A stretch of 13,768 nucleotides of DNA, from contig JAEWZS010000249.1 of the NCBI GenBank assembly GCA_023458355.1, positions 1 to 13,768 on the forward strand. Reading direction: 5' to 3'. Under the pieces are notes generated by a model that was not told the origin of the DNA, did not search any database, and saw only the letters and a list, made by a program, of their open reading frames with translations. The position numbers were made by a program, and so were the translations under genes. Each line of letters opens with the position of its first letter. Position 1 is the stretch's first letter. Below, piece after piece: positions 1 to 7,029 of this stretch. The DNA is from Bacillota bacterium (lineage in GTDB: Bacteria; Bacillota; Clostridia; Christensenellales; CAG-138).

Positions 1-243
1 GTTGCAAGCTTTATCTGTAATCCAAGTAGCGGGAGCGCTCCGCTTACAGTTACCTTCACGAATACATCTGCAGGCAGTATAGATTCCTTCGCTTGGGATT
101 TCAATGGAGATGGTATTGCGGACAATACGACTGACCATACACCCACTTTTACTTATGTTACACCCGGCACCTACATTGCCACGCTCACTGTCACAAATGC
201 AGGCGGCACCGACAGCACAAGTCGGATAATTGTGATCCAGTAA
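1..243 (+). CDS. PKD-domain surface protein, C-terminal end (5' truncated)
   Basis: Only the last 80 residues are in the window; the gene begins before base 1 and ends at TAA 241-243. These residues form nearly one complete PKD (Ig-like beta-sandwich) domain: an SGSAPLTVTFTNTS opening strand, the WDFNGDG signature near residues 37-43, a TYVTPGTYIATLTVTN core, and a closing strand that ends at the stop. PKD domains are extracellular and usually mediate protein or carbohydrate contacts in large surface or secreted enzymes. The catalytic or anchoring part cannot be seen. There is no C-terminal LPxTG motif or membrane anchor, so any attachment would lie upstream. The domain is clear; the identity of the whole protein is unknown. 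Confidence 0.8.
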   Translation, partial: VASFICNPSSGSAPLTVTFTNTSAGSIDSFAWDFNGDGIADNTTDHTPTFTYVTPGTYIATLTVTNAGGTDSTSRIIVIQ

Positions 244-334
244 AATAAAATTCTTTATTGTCTCGTTTAGCATGACAAGGAGACGGCTTTATTGTCTTCT
301 GCCCTTCGAATCTCTCTAAACAACTGGCCATAAC

Positions 335-361
335 AAAAAGCACCCCGTTGGGATGCTTTTT
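335..361. terminator. Bidirectional intrinsic terminator between the PKD gene and tRNA-Ser
   Basis: AAAAAGCA (335-342) pairs with TGCTTTTT (354-361). Inside it, CCC (344-346) pairs with GGG (350-352) around a GTT loop, with one C/A mismatch. The A-run and T-run flank the stem, so it can act on both strands. It lies directly after the tRNA-Ser 3' end on the minus strand and about 90 bases after the PKD stop on the plus strand. Confidence 0.8.
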
Positions 362-365
362 ATTA

Positions 366-458
366 TGGCGGAGGAGGAGAGATTCGAACTCTCGAAACCG
401 TTTTGCGGTTTACACGATTTCCAGTCGTGCGCCCTCGACCAAACTAGGCGACTCCTCC
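366..458 (-). tRNA. tRNA-Ser (anticodon GGA)
   Basis: Read on the minus strand this is a 93-base tRNA beginning GGAGGAG and ending CTCCTCC-G-CCA, so the acceptor stem is seven perfect pairs and CCA is encoded. The anticodon arm is CACGACT-GGA-AATCGTG, giving anticodon GGA, which reads UCC and UCU serine codons. The long variable arm (AACCG-CAAAA-CGGTT) is the class II feature expected of tRNA-Ser. The T arm carries GTTCGAATC. It has its own promoter upstream and a terminator immediately downstream, so it appears to be transcribed alone. Confidence 0.96.
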
Positions 459-501
459 ATGCTGTTCTTCCGTTTTTAGGGGTGCTTTTGCGCACTCAAA
501 T

Positions 502-530
502 ATAATAGCGTATGAGGCACAAAAATGCAA
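502..530 (-). promoter_or_regulatory. Sigma-A-type promoter of tRNA-Ser
   Basis: On the minus strand a -35 box TTGCAT (525-530) and a -10 box TATTAT (502-507) are separated by exactly 17 bases. The -10 box ends 43 bases upstream of the tRNA 5' end, leaving a short leader for RNase P to remove. Confidence 0.75.
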
Positions 531-566
531 GACGAAATTACGCTAAGGTTTAATGGCTAGCATATA

Positions 567-595
567 TTGATAAGCTTTAGTGAAAGAAATGTAAA
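567..595 (+). promoter_or_regulatory. Possible promoter of popT
   Basis: TTGATA (567-572) matches five of six -35 positions, and TGTAAA (590-595) matches four of six -10 positions, with 17 bases between. It would give a 5' leader of about 70 bases before the GTG at 671. Nothing better is seen in 540-670, but the -10 box is poor. Confidence 0.35.
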
Positions 596-670
596 TTCTG
601 TCGCTAATAGTGAATCCTTCCTGATTATCTGGTAAACTGTTCATGGCGATATGCCGCTGGGGGGTTTTGC

Positions 671-1486
671 GTGAAAAAGCAGAACACGTTTTTATTTCGG
701 TTGTTTAAAGGTTTTATTATCGGCATCGCAGCTATATTGCCGGGTGCGAGCGGTGGAGTGCTTGCGGTTGCCATGGGCATTTACAAGCCAACGCTGGATG
801 CCTTGGCAAACATAATAAAATCGTTCAAGGCAAGCGTGCGCTTTTTGCTGCCACTCGGTCTCGGTGCGCTGATAGGACTTCTTAGTGCGAGCCAAATAGT
901 GGAATACCTCATGTTGAACTTCAGAGAGCCGACCATGTTTGCGCTGATCGGCCTTGTTATAGGCGGTGTTCCCTCCCTCATTGTAGAAGCGAACGCGCAC
1001 GGCTTTAAAAAAAGATATCTGATCGCTTCCGTTTTCGGCATAGGCTTCGTTATTTTGTTTACACTGCTCAACAAGTCGCTTACCGGAACCGGCAGTTGGC
1101 CGTTCAACGAGTGGACAAGCGTGCTTGGCGGCGGCATTCTTGCGGTTGGAACCGTTATTCCCGGTATCAGCACCTCGTTTTTGCTAATCCACATGGGGTT
1201 GTATGAGCCTCTCCTTTCGGCGCTGAACAATTTTGATATTGTAACGCTGCTTTGCGTCGCGGCGGGTGCCGTGGTCGTGGCGGCTTTGCTGGTGCTACTT
1301 GTTAAGCGCATGTTCGAAAGGTATTACGGCTATGCTTACTACGCGGTGCTCGGGTTTTTAATCGGCAGCATCGTACTCGTTTTCCCGGGTATTACATGGG
1401 GTGTCACAGCGCTTGTTGACATTGTACTATTGATTTTAGGTGCTCTTAGCAGCTATGTATTGTGCAAAAAACCCGCGGAATCTTAA
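671..1486 (+). CDS. popT: DUF368 / PopT-type undecaprenyl-phosphate transporter
   Basis: A 271-residue polytopic membrane protein with about eight hydrophobic segments. It carries the DUF368 signature KGFIIGIAAILPGASGGVLA (residues 13-32) and a related second copy, GGGILAVGTVIPGIS (about 153-167) followed by HMGLYEP. This is the internal two-repeat design of the family. DUF368 proteins such as staphylococcal PopT are reported to return undecaprenyl phosphate across the cytoplasmic membrane, which recycles the lipid carrier for peptidoglycan and teichoic acid synthesis. The start is GTG at 671, preceded by a G-rich run at 658-664; the ribosome site is mediocre. The next gene is a cell-wall enzyme on the same strand. 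Family assignment is firm; the substrate is inferred from characterised relatives. Confidence 0.88.
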   Translation: MKKQNTFLFRLFKGFIIGIAAILPGASGGVLAVAMGIYKPTLDALANIIKSFKASVRFLLPLGLGALIGLLSASQIVEYLMLNFREPTMFALIGLVIGGVPSLIVEANAHGFKKRYLIASVFGIGFVILFTLLNKSLTGTGSWPFNEWTSVLGGGILAVGTVIPGISTSFLLIHMGLYEPLLSALNNFDIVTLLCVAAGAVVVAALLVLLVKRMFERYYGYAYYAVLGFLIGSIVLVFPGITWGVTALVDIVLLILGALSSYVLCKKPAES

Positions 1487-1504
1487 AAGCTTCCGTCGGG
1501 TTTT
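1468..1504 (+). terminator. Intrinsic terminator overlapping the end of popT
   Basis: AAAACCCG-CGGAA (1468-1480) pairs with TTCCG-t-CGGGTTTT (1491-1504): thirteen pairs with a one-base bulge and a ten-base loop. The left arm lies inside the last codons of popT and the loop holds the stop codon. The T-run is only four long and is followed by GGAG, so termination may be partial and some transcript could reach the L,D-transpeptidase gene. Confidence 0.6.
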
Positions 1505-1575
1505 GGAGAATGGGTTGCAGCAAACGCCCTTTGCCTGCTACTCTAGCATAAATGATCTTTTTCTGGAGGACTGAA

Positions 1576-2868
1576 ATGAAACGTCGTTTTCTTGCTCTCA
1601 TGTTGCTTTTGGCCATTGCCGCAACATTATTCCCCACGAGGACTGCGCAGGCAACGGTGCTCAATGGCATGGCCAGCAAGGTGGATTACGAAAATACCGA
1701 CCCTAACCGTTACTATATCGAACTTGACCTTGTAAACCAAATCATCACCGTGTACGACGGAGGCCCCACCGGCAGCATCGTACTGCAAAGCCTACTAAGC
1801 TCCGGCAATGAGAAAAACCCCTCCGGCAGCGGCACCTATCGTCTGGGTACGCTTAAGGAACGTTTCGGTTATTTTGTGGCGTTTGGACAATACGCGCAGT
1901 ACTGGACGCAAGTAGTGCGCGGCGTTTACATCCATTCGGTAATGTACGACTCCAAGAAGCTTTCAAGCATGTCCCGCTCGGCTTACAATAACCTTGGTAA
2001 GGCTGTTTCTCACGGCTGCATACGCGTATTGCCCGAGGTAGCGCAGTGGATCTTCTACAACTGCCCGCCGGGAACGACATGCAAGCTTAACACGAAAGCT
2101 GCAAAAAACCCCGATCTCGTAAAAGCTCTCAAATCAGCCATACCATCTTACAGCAACTATGTGCAGCCTGCAGACGTGAAGGCGAATCCGCCTGAAATAC
2201 CCGCGGTTGTGCGCGTGAATAAGACCCCTATGAGAACGGGTTTTTCCACCTCCAAGGACAAAACCATCGCTACGCTTAATGCCAATGAACGCGTGATGCT
2301 TTTGCAGCTTGCCGACGATTGGTGCAAGGTGCGCGTGGTCTCAACAGGAAAGCTCGGTTACATAAAGACCCAGTACCTCCTCGCCTACCCCGATGAGCCT
2401 GTCGTTACGTATAGCGGTTATAAGGCAAGCAGCAAGACCTATGTTTACGCAACTGCCGACACGGGTGCTAAGCGGCTTACAACCATCAAGAAAGGCGCTG
2501 AAGTCGTCGTAACGGGAAGCGGCGGCACATCCGGCTGGTATACGGCTAGCTGTAACGGCGTTTCAGGCTATGTACGCGCAAAGTATGTAAAATCAGCCGA
2601 TCTTATCTCATTCCCTTCCGTGGAGGTTATGTCCGTCCCCTTACCTGCCCCCGGCACACCGCAAACGCCTGCAACCGCGAGCGGCGCTCGCATTGCAGAC
2701 GGCATCACCGCGAACTTCAGGGCCGCTGCAAGCTCCAACGCCGAAGTGCTTGCGGTACTTAGCGCGGGCACGTCCGTAACGGTCATCTCCACCGAGGGAA
2801 GCTGGTACTATTGCAGCGTTAACGGCATGAACGGTTATCTGCATCAAGTCTGCATCGTGCTTGGGTAA
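1576..2868 (+). CDS. Secreted L,D-transpeptidase (YkuD) with three SH3-like repeats
   Basis: 430 residues from ATG 1576, chosen because TGGAGGA (1564-1570) sits just upstream and the protein then begins with a classic signal peptide (KRRF, hydrophobic core to about residue 19, AQA near 24-26). An in-frame ATG at 1552 would put eight polar and aromatic residues before it and has no ribosome site. The YkuD domain spans about residues 45-170 with the catalytic signature SHGCIR: Cys148, His146, and the upstream His120 in GVYIHS. Such enzymes make 3-3 peptidoglycan crosslinks or attach proteins to the wall using a cysteine acyl-enzyme. Three bacterial SH3-like repeats follow (about 213-270, 285-340, 372-427), with a proline- and threonine-rich linker near 354-368. 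They probably bind the wall. It follows popT, another envelope gene. Confidence 0.92.
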   Translation: MKRRFLALMLLLAIAATLFPTRTAQATVLNGMASKVDYENTDPNRYYIELDLVNQIITVYDGGPTGSIVLQSLLSSGNEKNPSGSGTYRLGTLKERFGYFVAFGQYAQYWTQVVRGVYIHSVMYDSKKLSSMSRSAYNNLGKAVSHGCIRVLPEVAQWIFYNCPPGTTCKLNTKAAKNPDLVKALKSAIPSYSNYVQPADVKANPPEIPAVVRVNKTPMRTGFSTSKDKTIATLNANERVMLLQLADDWCKVRVVSTGKLGYIKTQYLLAYPDEPVVTYSGYKASSKTYVYATADTGAKRLTTIKKGAEVVVTGSGGTSGWYTASCNGVSGYVRAKYVKSADLISFPSVEVMSVPLPAPGTPQTPATASGARIADGITANFRAAASSNAEVLAVLSAGTSVTVISTEGSWYYCSVNGMNGYLHQVCIVLG

Positions 2869-2900
2869 TCACCAACAACCTTAAAAGAACTATACATGCA

Positions 2901-2936
2901 AAGTGTTGCCGCAATGAAATGTTGCGGCACACTTTT
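2901..2936 (+). terminator. Intrinsic terminator of the L,D-transpeptidase gene
   Basis: AAGTGT-T-GCCGCAA (2901-2914) pairs with TTGCGGCACACTT (2922-2934) with a single T bulge. It is followed by a T-run to about 2938. It lies 32 bases after the TAA stop. Confidence 0.85.
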
Positions 2937-2985
2937 TATTTTGCTATTCTTATTTTTATACCGGTAAGCGCAGGAGATTAATTTT

Positions 2986-3471
2986 ATGCAGGATATCTTA
3001 TATAAAACAGAGAGTCATATTTTTTCTTATCGAATTGCGGGTATATTGATCCGCGACGGTAAAATTCTGCTGCAAAAACCTTTACATGACGACGGCTACT
3101 CTTTTCCGGGAGGACATGTTTCCTTTGGCGAAACGTCTGAACAAGCATTGATCCGGGAATTTAAAGAGGAATTGAGTGCAGATATAGAAGTAAAAAGGCT
3201 TTTAATGATCGGCGAAAATTTCTTCCCATGGGGACAAAGAACTTGCCAACAGATCGGTTTGTATTATTTGGTGTCGTTGTGCGATGAAAAGCAGATACCG
3301 CTTGAGGGCACCTTTAAAGCGTTCGATGAGCTGCACAACGAACGTATAGATTTGGATTTTTACTGGGTTGAGCTATCAAAGCTAAACGAAATAGTGCTCT
3401 ATCCAACAGGACTCGAACAAGACATCCTTAGTCTGCCGGAAAACGTTAAACACTTTGTTTACGTCGAATAA
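2986..3471 (+). CDS. Nudix hydrolase
   Basis: 161 residues from ATG 2986, with AGGAGA (2972-2977) eight bases upstream. The Nudix box is almost exact: G43 H V S F G E49, seven residues, then R57 E58 F K E61 E62 L. The glutamates bind the divalent metals that drive hydrolysis of nucleoside diphosphates linked to another group. The usual glycine near the end of the box is serine (LSADI). Substrate cannot be told from the sequence; candidates include oxidised nucleotides, ADP-ribose-type molecules and sugar nucleotides. The gene is flanked by terminators and is visibly more A/T-rich than the envelope genes before it and nfnAB after it, which suggests an independently acquired single-gene unit. 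Confidence 0.9.
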   Translation: MQDILYKTESHIFSYRIAGILIRDGKILLQKPLHDDGYSFPGGHVSFGETSEQALIREFKEELSADIEVKRLLMIGENFFPWGQRTCQQIGLYYLVSLCDEKQIPLEGTFKAFDELHNERIDLDFYWVELSKLNEIVLYPTGLEQDILSLPENVKHFVYVE

Positions 3472-3508
3472 GAAATCAGACAGTACTTATCACTTTTCCG
3501 GATATACC

Positions 3509-3540
3509 AAAAGTCCTCCGCTTGTGCGGAGGACCTTTTA
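3509..3540. terminator. Bidirectional terminator between the Nudix gene and nfnB
   Basis: GTCCTCCGC (3513-3521) and GCGGAGGAC (3526-3534) form a perfect nine-pair stem with loop TTGT. AAAA lies before it and cTTTT after it, so each strand ends in a T-run. It serves two convergent genes, the Nudix gene and nfnB. Confidence 0.92.
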
Positions 3541-3550
3541 AAATCATGCT

Positions 3551-4948
3551 TTACTGTTTCGCCTTAATATACTCGTCGATTGACTTCGCTGCGGTTTTGC
3601 CGGCACCCATGGCGAGGATGACCGTTGCAGCGCCTGTTACAGCGTCGCCTCCGGCGAAGATGCCGTCGCGCGTGGTAAGGCCTGTGTCCTCGTCTCGAAG
3701 GACCAAGCAGCCACGGCGGTTTACCTCAAGACCCTCTGTGGTGCGGCTTATGAGGGGATTCGGCGAATTGCCGATGGCCATGACTACGCAGTCGGCCTCT
3801 ATCTCAAATTCGCTGCCCTCTATGCGCACCGGCTTTGCGCGGCCCGAAGCATCAGGCTCGCTCAGGCGCATTTTTTCAAAACGCACACCGCGCACCCAGC
3901 CGTTTTCATCTTCTAAAATTGCAACGGGGCTGACAAGGAAATGGAACTCGATGCCCTCTTCCTTGGCATGGTGTACTTCCTCAATCCTCGCGGGGAGTTC
4001 CTTTTCCGTTCTGCGGTATACGATGGACGATTCGGCACCTATGCGCTTCGCGCAGCGCGCCGCGTCCATAGCTACGTTGCCTCCACCAACCACCACGACC
4101 TTATTCGGGTGCGGAATGGGGGTTTCAGCATCCGTACGGAATGCCTTCATGAGGTTGATGCGGGTAAGGAATTCATTCGCGGAATACACACCGCCCGCTT
4201 CCTCACCGGGGATGTTCATAAACGAGGGGAGCCCTGCGCCGCTGCCTACAAAGACGGCTTCAAAATTGTCACGCTCAATTAGCTCGTCCACCGTGGCCGT
4301 TTTACCGACTACAAAATTGGTACGTATGGTTACGCCGAGCTTTTTAAGGTTTTCTATCTCGTCGCTCACGATTTTTTTCGGCAAACGGAATTCGGGTATG
4401 CCGTACACCAATACGCCGCCTGCCTCATGCAGCGCTTCAAACACCGTCACCTCGTAACCCATGCGGGCAAGCTCGCCCGCGCAGGTAAGGCCGGAGGGAC
4501 CGGAGCCGACCACCGCCACCTTATGCCCGTTTTTCTCAGGCACAACGGGATCCTTCGTGACGTTATTCATATAATAATCCGCCGCAAAACGCTCCAGCCT
4601 GCCTATGCCGACAGGGTCACCCTTAATGCCGCGCACGCAAAGCTGTTCGCATTGCTTTTCCTGCGGGCATACGCGACCGCATATGGCAGGCATGAGGTTG
4701 GTTTCATATATCTTTTCTGCGGCGGCAGCAAAGTCACCCTCTTTTATAAAAGTAATAAAATCAGGGATCGCAATACCTACGGGACAGCCGTTCACACAAG
4801 GCCTATGCTTGCAGTTGAGGCAGCGGTTCGCTTCGTTTACGGCGTCCTCCGCCGTATAGCCGAGCGCGACCTCATTGAAGTCTTTGTTTCGAACTTCGGG
4901 ATTTGCCTCGGGGATGGGAGTTTTATTGGGGGAATTATTGTATGCCAT
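3551..4948 (-). CDS. nfnB: NADH-dependent reduced ferredoxin:NADP+ oxidoreductase subunit B (glutamate-synthase small-subunit-like)
   Basis: 465 residues from ATG 4948. The N-terminal region holds cysteines 43, 46, 51, 55 and 90, 94, 100, 104, matching the two [4Fe-4S] clusters of the glutamate-synthase beta-subunit family. Then come an FAD-binding VGSGPSG (147-153), an NADPH-binding VVVGGGNVAMD (285-295) and a third dinucleotide motif, AGGDAVTGA (432-440). Together with the adjacent flavoprotein this matches NfnAB, where the B-subunit FAD is the bifurcating site that couples NADH and reduced ferredoxin to NADP+. A GTG at 4957 would overlap the nfnA stop codon, but has its ribosome site too close; ATG 4948 lies one base after that stop. 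No glutamate synthase large subunit is nearby, so a role in glutamate synthesis is less likely. Sulfide dehydrogenase (SudA) is a related alternative name. Confidence 0.88.
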   Translation of the reverse strand: MAYNNSPNKTPIPEANPEVRNKDFNEVALGYTAEDAVNEANRCLNCKHRPCVNGCPVGIAIPDFITFIKEGDFAAAAEKIYETNLMPAICGRVCPQEKQCEQLCVRGIKGDPVGIGRLERFAADYYMNNVTKDPVVPEKNGHKVAVVGSGPSGLTCAGELARMGYEVTVFEALHEAGGVLVYGIPEFRLPKKIVSDEIENLKKLGVTIRTNFVVGKTATVDELIERDNFEAVFVGSGAGLPSFMNIPGEEAGGVYSANEFLTRINLMKAFRTDAETPIPHPNKVVVVGGGNVAMDAARCAKRIGAESSIVYRRTEKELPARIEEVHHAKEEGIEFHFLVSPVAILEDENGWVRGVRFEKMRLSEPDASGRAKPVRIEGSEFEIEADCVVMAIGNSPNPLISRTTEGLEVNRRGCLVLRDEDTGLTTRDGIFAGGDAVTGAATVILAMGAGKTAAKSIDEYIKAKQ

Positions 4949-4949
4949 A

Positions 4950-5798
4950 TTATTCACCGACCTTCTTTGCCATTAGCCTGCAGTCGGCTTCGCGCGCACG
5001 GTTTTGCTCGAAGGCCGAATAGACACGGTTGCGTTTCATGAGCTGATCGAAATCCACAAGATGCCCGTCAAATTCCGGTCCATCCACACAAGCGAACTTG
5101 GTTTCTCCGCCCACGGATAGGCGGCAGCAGCCGCACATGCCCGTTCCATCGATCATGATGGGGTTCATACTCACCACGGTCTTGATACCATACTCCTTGG
5201 TGAGCTTCGCCACGAATTTCATCATGATGATAGGGCCGATGGCAATCACTTCATCGTAGTTTTCACCGCTGTCGATAAGAGTTTTCAATGCGTTGGTCAC
5301 AAGGCCCTTTTCGCCGTAGCTGCCGTCGTCGGTCATGATGAAGAATTTATCGCTTACGTTTCGGAATTCCTCTTCAAGGATGACAAGGTCCTTGGTGCGG
5401 AAGCCGGCAATGGTATGCACTTTTGCGCCAAGCTCATGGAGCTTTTTCGCAACGGGGTACGCAATTGCGCTGCCCACGCCGCCGCCTATCACAGCCACTT
5501 TTTTAAGCCCTTCCACATGCGAAGGTACACCTAAGGGACCAACAAAATCGTGCAGGGAATCGCCAACGTTCAATCCGTTTAGGAGTTTGGTCGCAGCGCC
5601 CACAATTTGAAAAATAATAGTAATAAGCCCCTTCTCGCGGTCATAATCTGCGATTGTCAGGGGGAAACGCTCACCTTTAGAATCCACGCGCAAAATTACA
5701 AACTGTCCCGGCTCCGCCTTTTTAGCGATGTCCGGAGCTTCGATGCGCATGAGTGTCACGGTGGGGTTGAGCTCTTCTTTAGAAACAATTTTAAACAT
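4950..5798 (-). CDS. nfnA: NADH-dependent reduced ferredoxin:NADP+ oxidoreductase subunit A (DHODB-type FAD/[2Fe-2S] protein)
   Basis: 282 residues from ATG 5798, chosen because AAAGGAG lies seven bases upstream and the family usually begins MFKIV-like. The flavin-binding barrel (about 1-98) contains RFPLTI, the FAD contact. The NAD-binding half opens with VAVIGGGVGSAIAYPV (101-116). The C-terminal cluster region has Cys222, Cys224, Cys225 and Cys237 in MCGCC and FACVDGPEFDGHLVDF, with Asp217 just before it. Thermotoga NfnA is reported to hold its [2Fe-2S] cluster with three Cys and one Asp, consistent with this layout. In the complex this subunit carries electrons between NADH and the bifurcating flavin of NfnB. 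It is translationally coupled to nfnB. I see no convincing -35/-10 pair in the 138 bases upstream. Confidence 0.87.
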   Translation of the reverse strand: MFKIVSKEELNPTVTLMRIEAPDIAKKAEPGQFVILRVDSKGERFPLTIADYDREKGLITIIFQIVGAATKLLNGLNVGDSLHDFVGPLGVPSHVEGLKKVAVIGGGVGSAIAYPVAKKLHELGAKVHTIAGFRTKDLVILEEEFRNVSDKFFIMTDDGSYGEKGLVTNALKTLIDSGENYDEVIAIGPIIMMKFVAKLTKEYGIKTVVSMNPIMIDGTGMCGCCRLSVGGETKFACVDGPEFDGHLVDFDQLMKRNRVYSAFEQNRAREADCRLMAKKVGE

Positions 5799-5936
5799 GA
5801 GCATTCTCCTTTGTAGCCTTGGATATGCATAAATACGCACGATACTATTGTACCCTACGTGTGAATAAAATGCTATTTCTAATTAATTACAGTCTTTTAT
5901 AGTATGTGTTGAAAAATTTAGCGCTGTTCTAAGCAA

Positions 5937-6881
5937 TCAACTTATAAGGCTCTCTGCACAATCGGGCAGTATACATTCACCGTCATAATTTGCAAGCGTA
6001 CCGTTATAGAAGCGATAAGGCTTAATAAGCCTGTAAACCGGAAGCGCTACAATTACCCCTTCAACATCTATAAGTTCCTGAACAAGCATGTTCCCCGTCG
6101 TCTTTTTTCCGTAAATCATACCGGCATAATAGCTTCTTAACAACAAGCAAAACATTTCTGCAGTATTTGCGGTTGCGGAGCTTACAATAAAGTCGATTTG
6201 CTTTACGGCAATACCATTATTACTTTGGGCAGGAAGGACTTTATGTGTTACTATGCCGTTTTTATCCTCAAAGCTCAGCTTCATATTTTGATCTGCAAAA
6301 TGATTGGCATATTGCAGCATTTCATTGATCGGCCCACCGGAGCAACTGCTTATATCAATGATAATCCTCGTTTTTTGAGTAAGCAGCGTTTTTAATGTTT
6401 CAATATCATTGAGGCTGAACGCTCGGATTTTTATAAATCCCAAATCCTCGGACAGGGATTCATACAGCGTTTCGATTCTATGATCCTCTTCCGGTTTCGG
6501 CAGCTTTAACGTAATATTCTTCATAAGCCCCAGCGGTGTTTTAATGATCAAATCGATGCAATCCCTTTCCACCTCGTTCGTATTGTAGATTTCATCCGGA
6601 GAACGGTCATTTATTGCAATCAAACAATCGCCAAGGTCAATTTGGTCCGTCAAAGACGCATTCACTCGATAAAAGATATAGCCATCCTCACAGCGCAGCA
6701 CTTCAAAACCAAGCGTGTGAAGCGCATATAACTCGCCTGATGCTATATAAAACCAGAGATCACCGTTTGCTAACACATAGTCAATAATGTTTTCCATACC
6801 GGCATAAGCCGAAAATCGATAATAGTTGACATACCGTGAACAGTAATACTCTTTAAATTGTTCAAAAGACATTTTTTTCAT
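5937..6881 (-). CDS. S41 (C-terminal processing peptidase-like) protein, probably catalytically dead
   Basis: 314 residues from ATG 6881, with GAGG seven bases upstream. There is no signal peptide or membrane segment, so it should be cytoplasmic. A PDZ-like stretch (about 61-115, with IDLGDCLIAIND) precedes an S41 fold at about 145-305: IIIDISSCSGGPINEM (173-188) matches the family's DLRxNxGG strand, and a final LPDC matches the closing GIxPD. At the catalytic motif, normally T/S-A-S-A-x-E, it reads TANTAE with Asn239 in place of the nucleophile Ser. At T-x-G-K-G-x-x-Q it reads TTGNMLVQ with Asn264 in place of the general-base Lys. Both replacements suggest a binding or scaffold role, though the function is unknown. 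It is divergent from the small peptide gene and A/T-rich. Confidence 0.72.
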   Translation of the reverse strand: MKKMSFEQFKEYYCSRYVNYYRFSAYAGMENIIDYVLANGDLWFYIASGELYALHTLGFEVLRCEDGYIFYRVNASLTDQIDLGDCLIAINDRSPDEIYNTNEVERDCIDLIIKTPLGLMKNITLKLPKPEEDHRIETLYESLSEDLGFIKIRAFSLNDIETLKTLLTQKTRIIIDISSCSGGPINEMLQYANHFADQNMKLSFEDKNGIVTHKVLPAQSNNGIAVKQIDFIVSSATANTAEMFCLLLRSYYAGMIYGKKTTGNMLVQELIDVEGVIVALPVYRLIKPYRFYNGTLANYDGECILPDCAESLIS

Positions 6882-6931
6882 AATAAAACCTCACAAAACC
6901 GATCATCCTGCGTTGTGGGATTCTTTAACAA

Positions 6932-6952
6932 TTTATAATAGCTTGTTATAAA
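6932..6952. promoter_or_regulatory. Inverted repeat upstream of the S41-like gene (possible operator)
   Basis: TTTATAA (6932-6938) and TTATAAA (6946-6952) form seven-base arms around a seven-base spacer. On the minus strand the site overlaps A/T-rich -10-like sequences (TATTAT, TATAAA) about 50-60 bases before the S41-like start, where a repressor or activator could act. It could also be only an A/T-rich promoter. Confidence 0.4.
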
Positions 6953-6971
6953 AACAAAAACCATGACGTAA

Positions 6972-6993
6972 TCGGAAAATTTATACTTTCCGA
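6972..6993. promoter_or_regulatory. Inverted repeat upstream of the small peptide gene (possible regulator box)
   Basis: TCGGAAA (6972-6978) and TTTCCGA (6987-6993) are perfect seven-base arms around an eight-base A/T-rich spacer. The centre is about 53 bases before the transcription start expected from the extended -10 at 7021-7029, a usual place for an activator. The spacing suits a dimeric helix-turn-helix protein such as the nearby RRNPP-like regulator. Binding is inferred. Confidence 0.5.
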
Positions 6994-7020
6994 AAACGGC
7001 ATGGTGAATATCCTCTTTGA

Positions 7021-7029
7021 TGTTAGAAT
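7021..7029 (+). promoter_or_regulatory. Extended -10 promoter of the small peptide gene
   Basis: TG-T-TAGAAT gives an extended -10 box with TAGAAT at 7024-7029. No recognisable -35 box is seen 16-18 bases upstream (ATGGTG lies there), a pattern common at activator-dependent promoters. The start site would fall near 7036, leaving a very short leader before the ribosome site at 7041-7046. Confidence 0.45.

Noticed and set aside
260..284. GTCTC/GAGAC stem as a terminator of the PKD gene
   Set aside because: Only five outer pairs with a long loop and no T-run; the hairpin at 335-361 is far stronger.
781..1311. Minus-strand open frame inside popT
   Set aside because: Complement of the DUF368 coding sequence with Ser/Thr/Pro-rich shadow composition and no start signals.
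3522..4457. Long plus-strand open frame opposite nfnB
   Set aside because: It is antisense to a gene with full cofactor motifs, is rich in Ser, Thr, Pro and Arg as shadow frames are, and has no ribosome site or recognisable domain.
3551..4948. Glutamate synthase small subunit (gltD) as the primary name
   Set aside because: No large subunit is nearby and an NfnA/SudB-type partner overlaps it, so NfnB fits better.
4427..5041. Plus-strand open frame crossing the nfnA/nfnB junction
   Set aside because: Antisense to two well-supported overlapping genes, with composition like a shadow frame.
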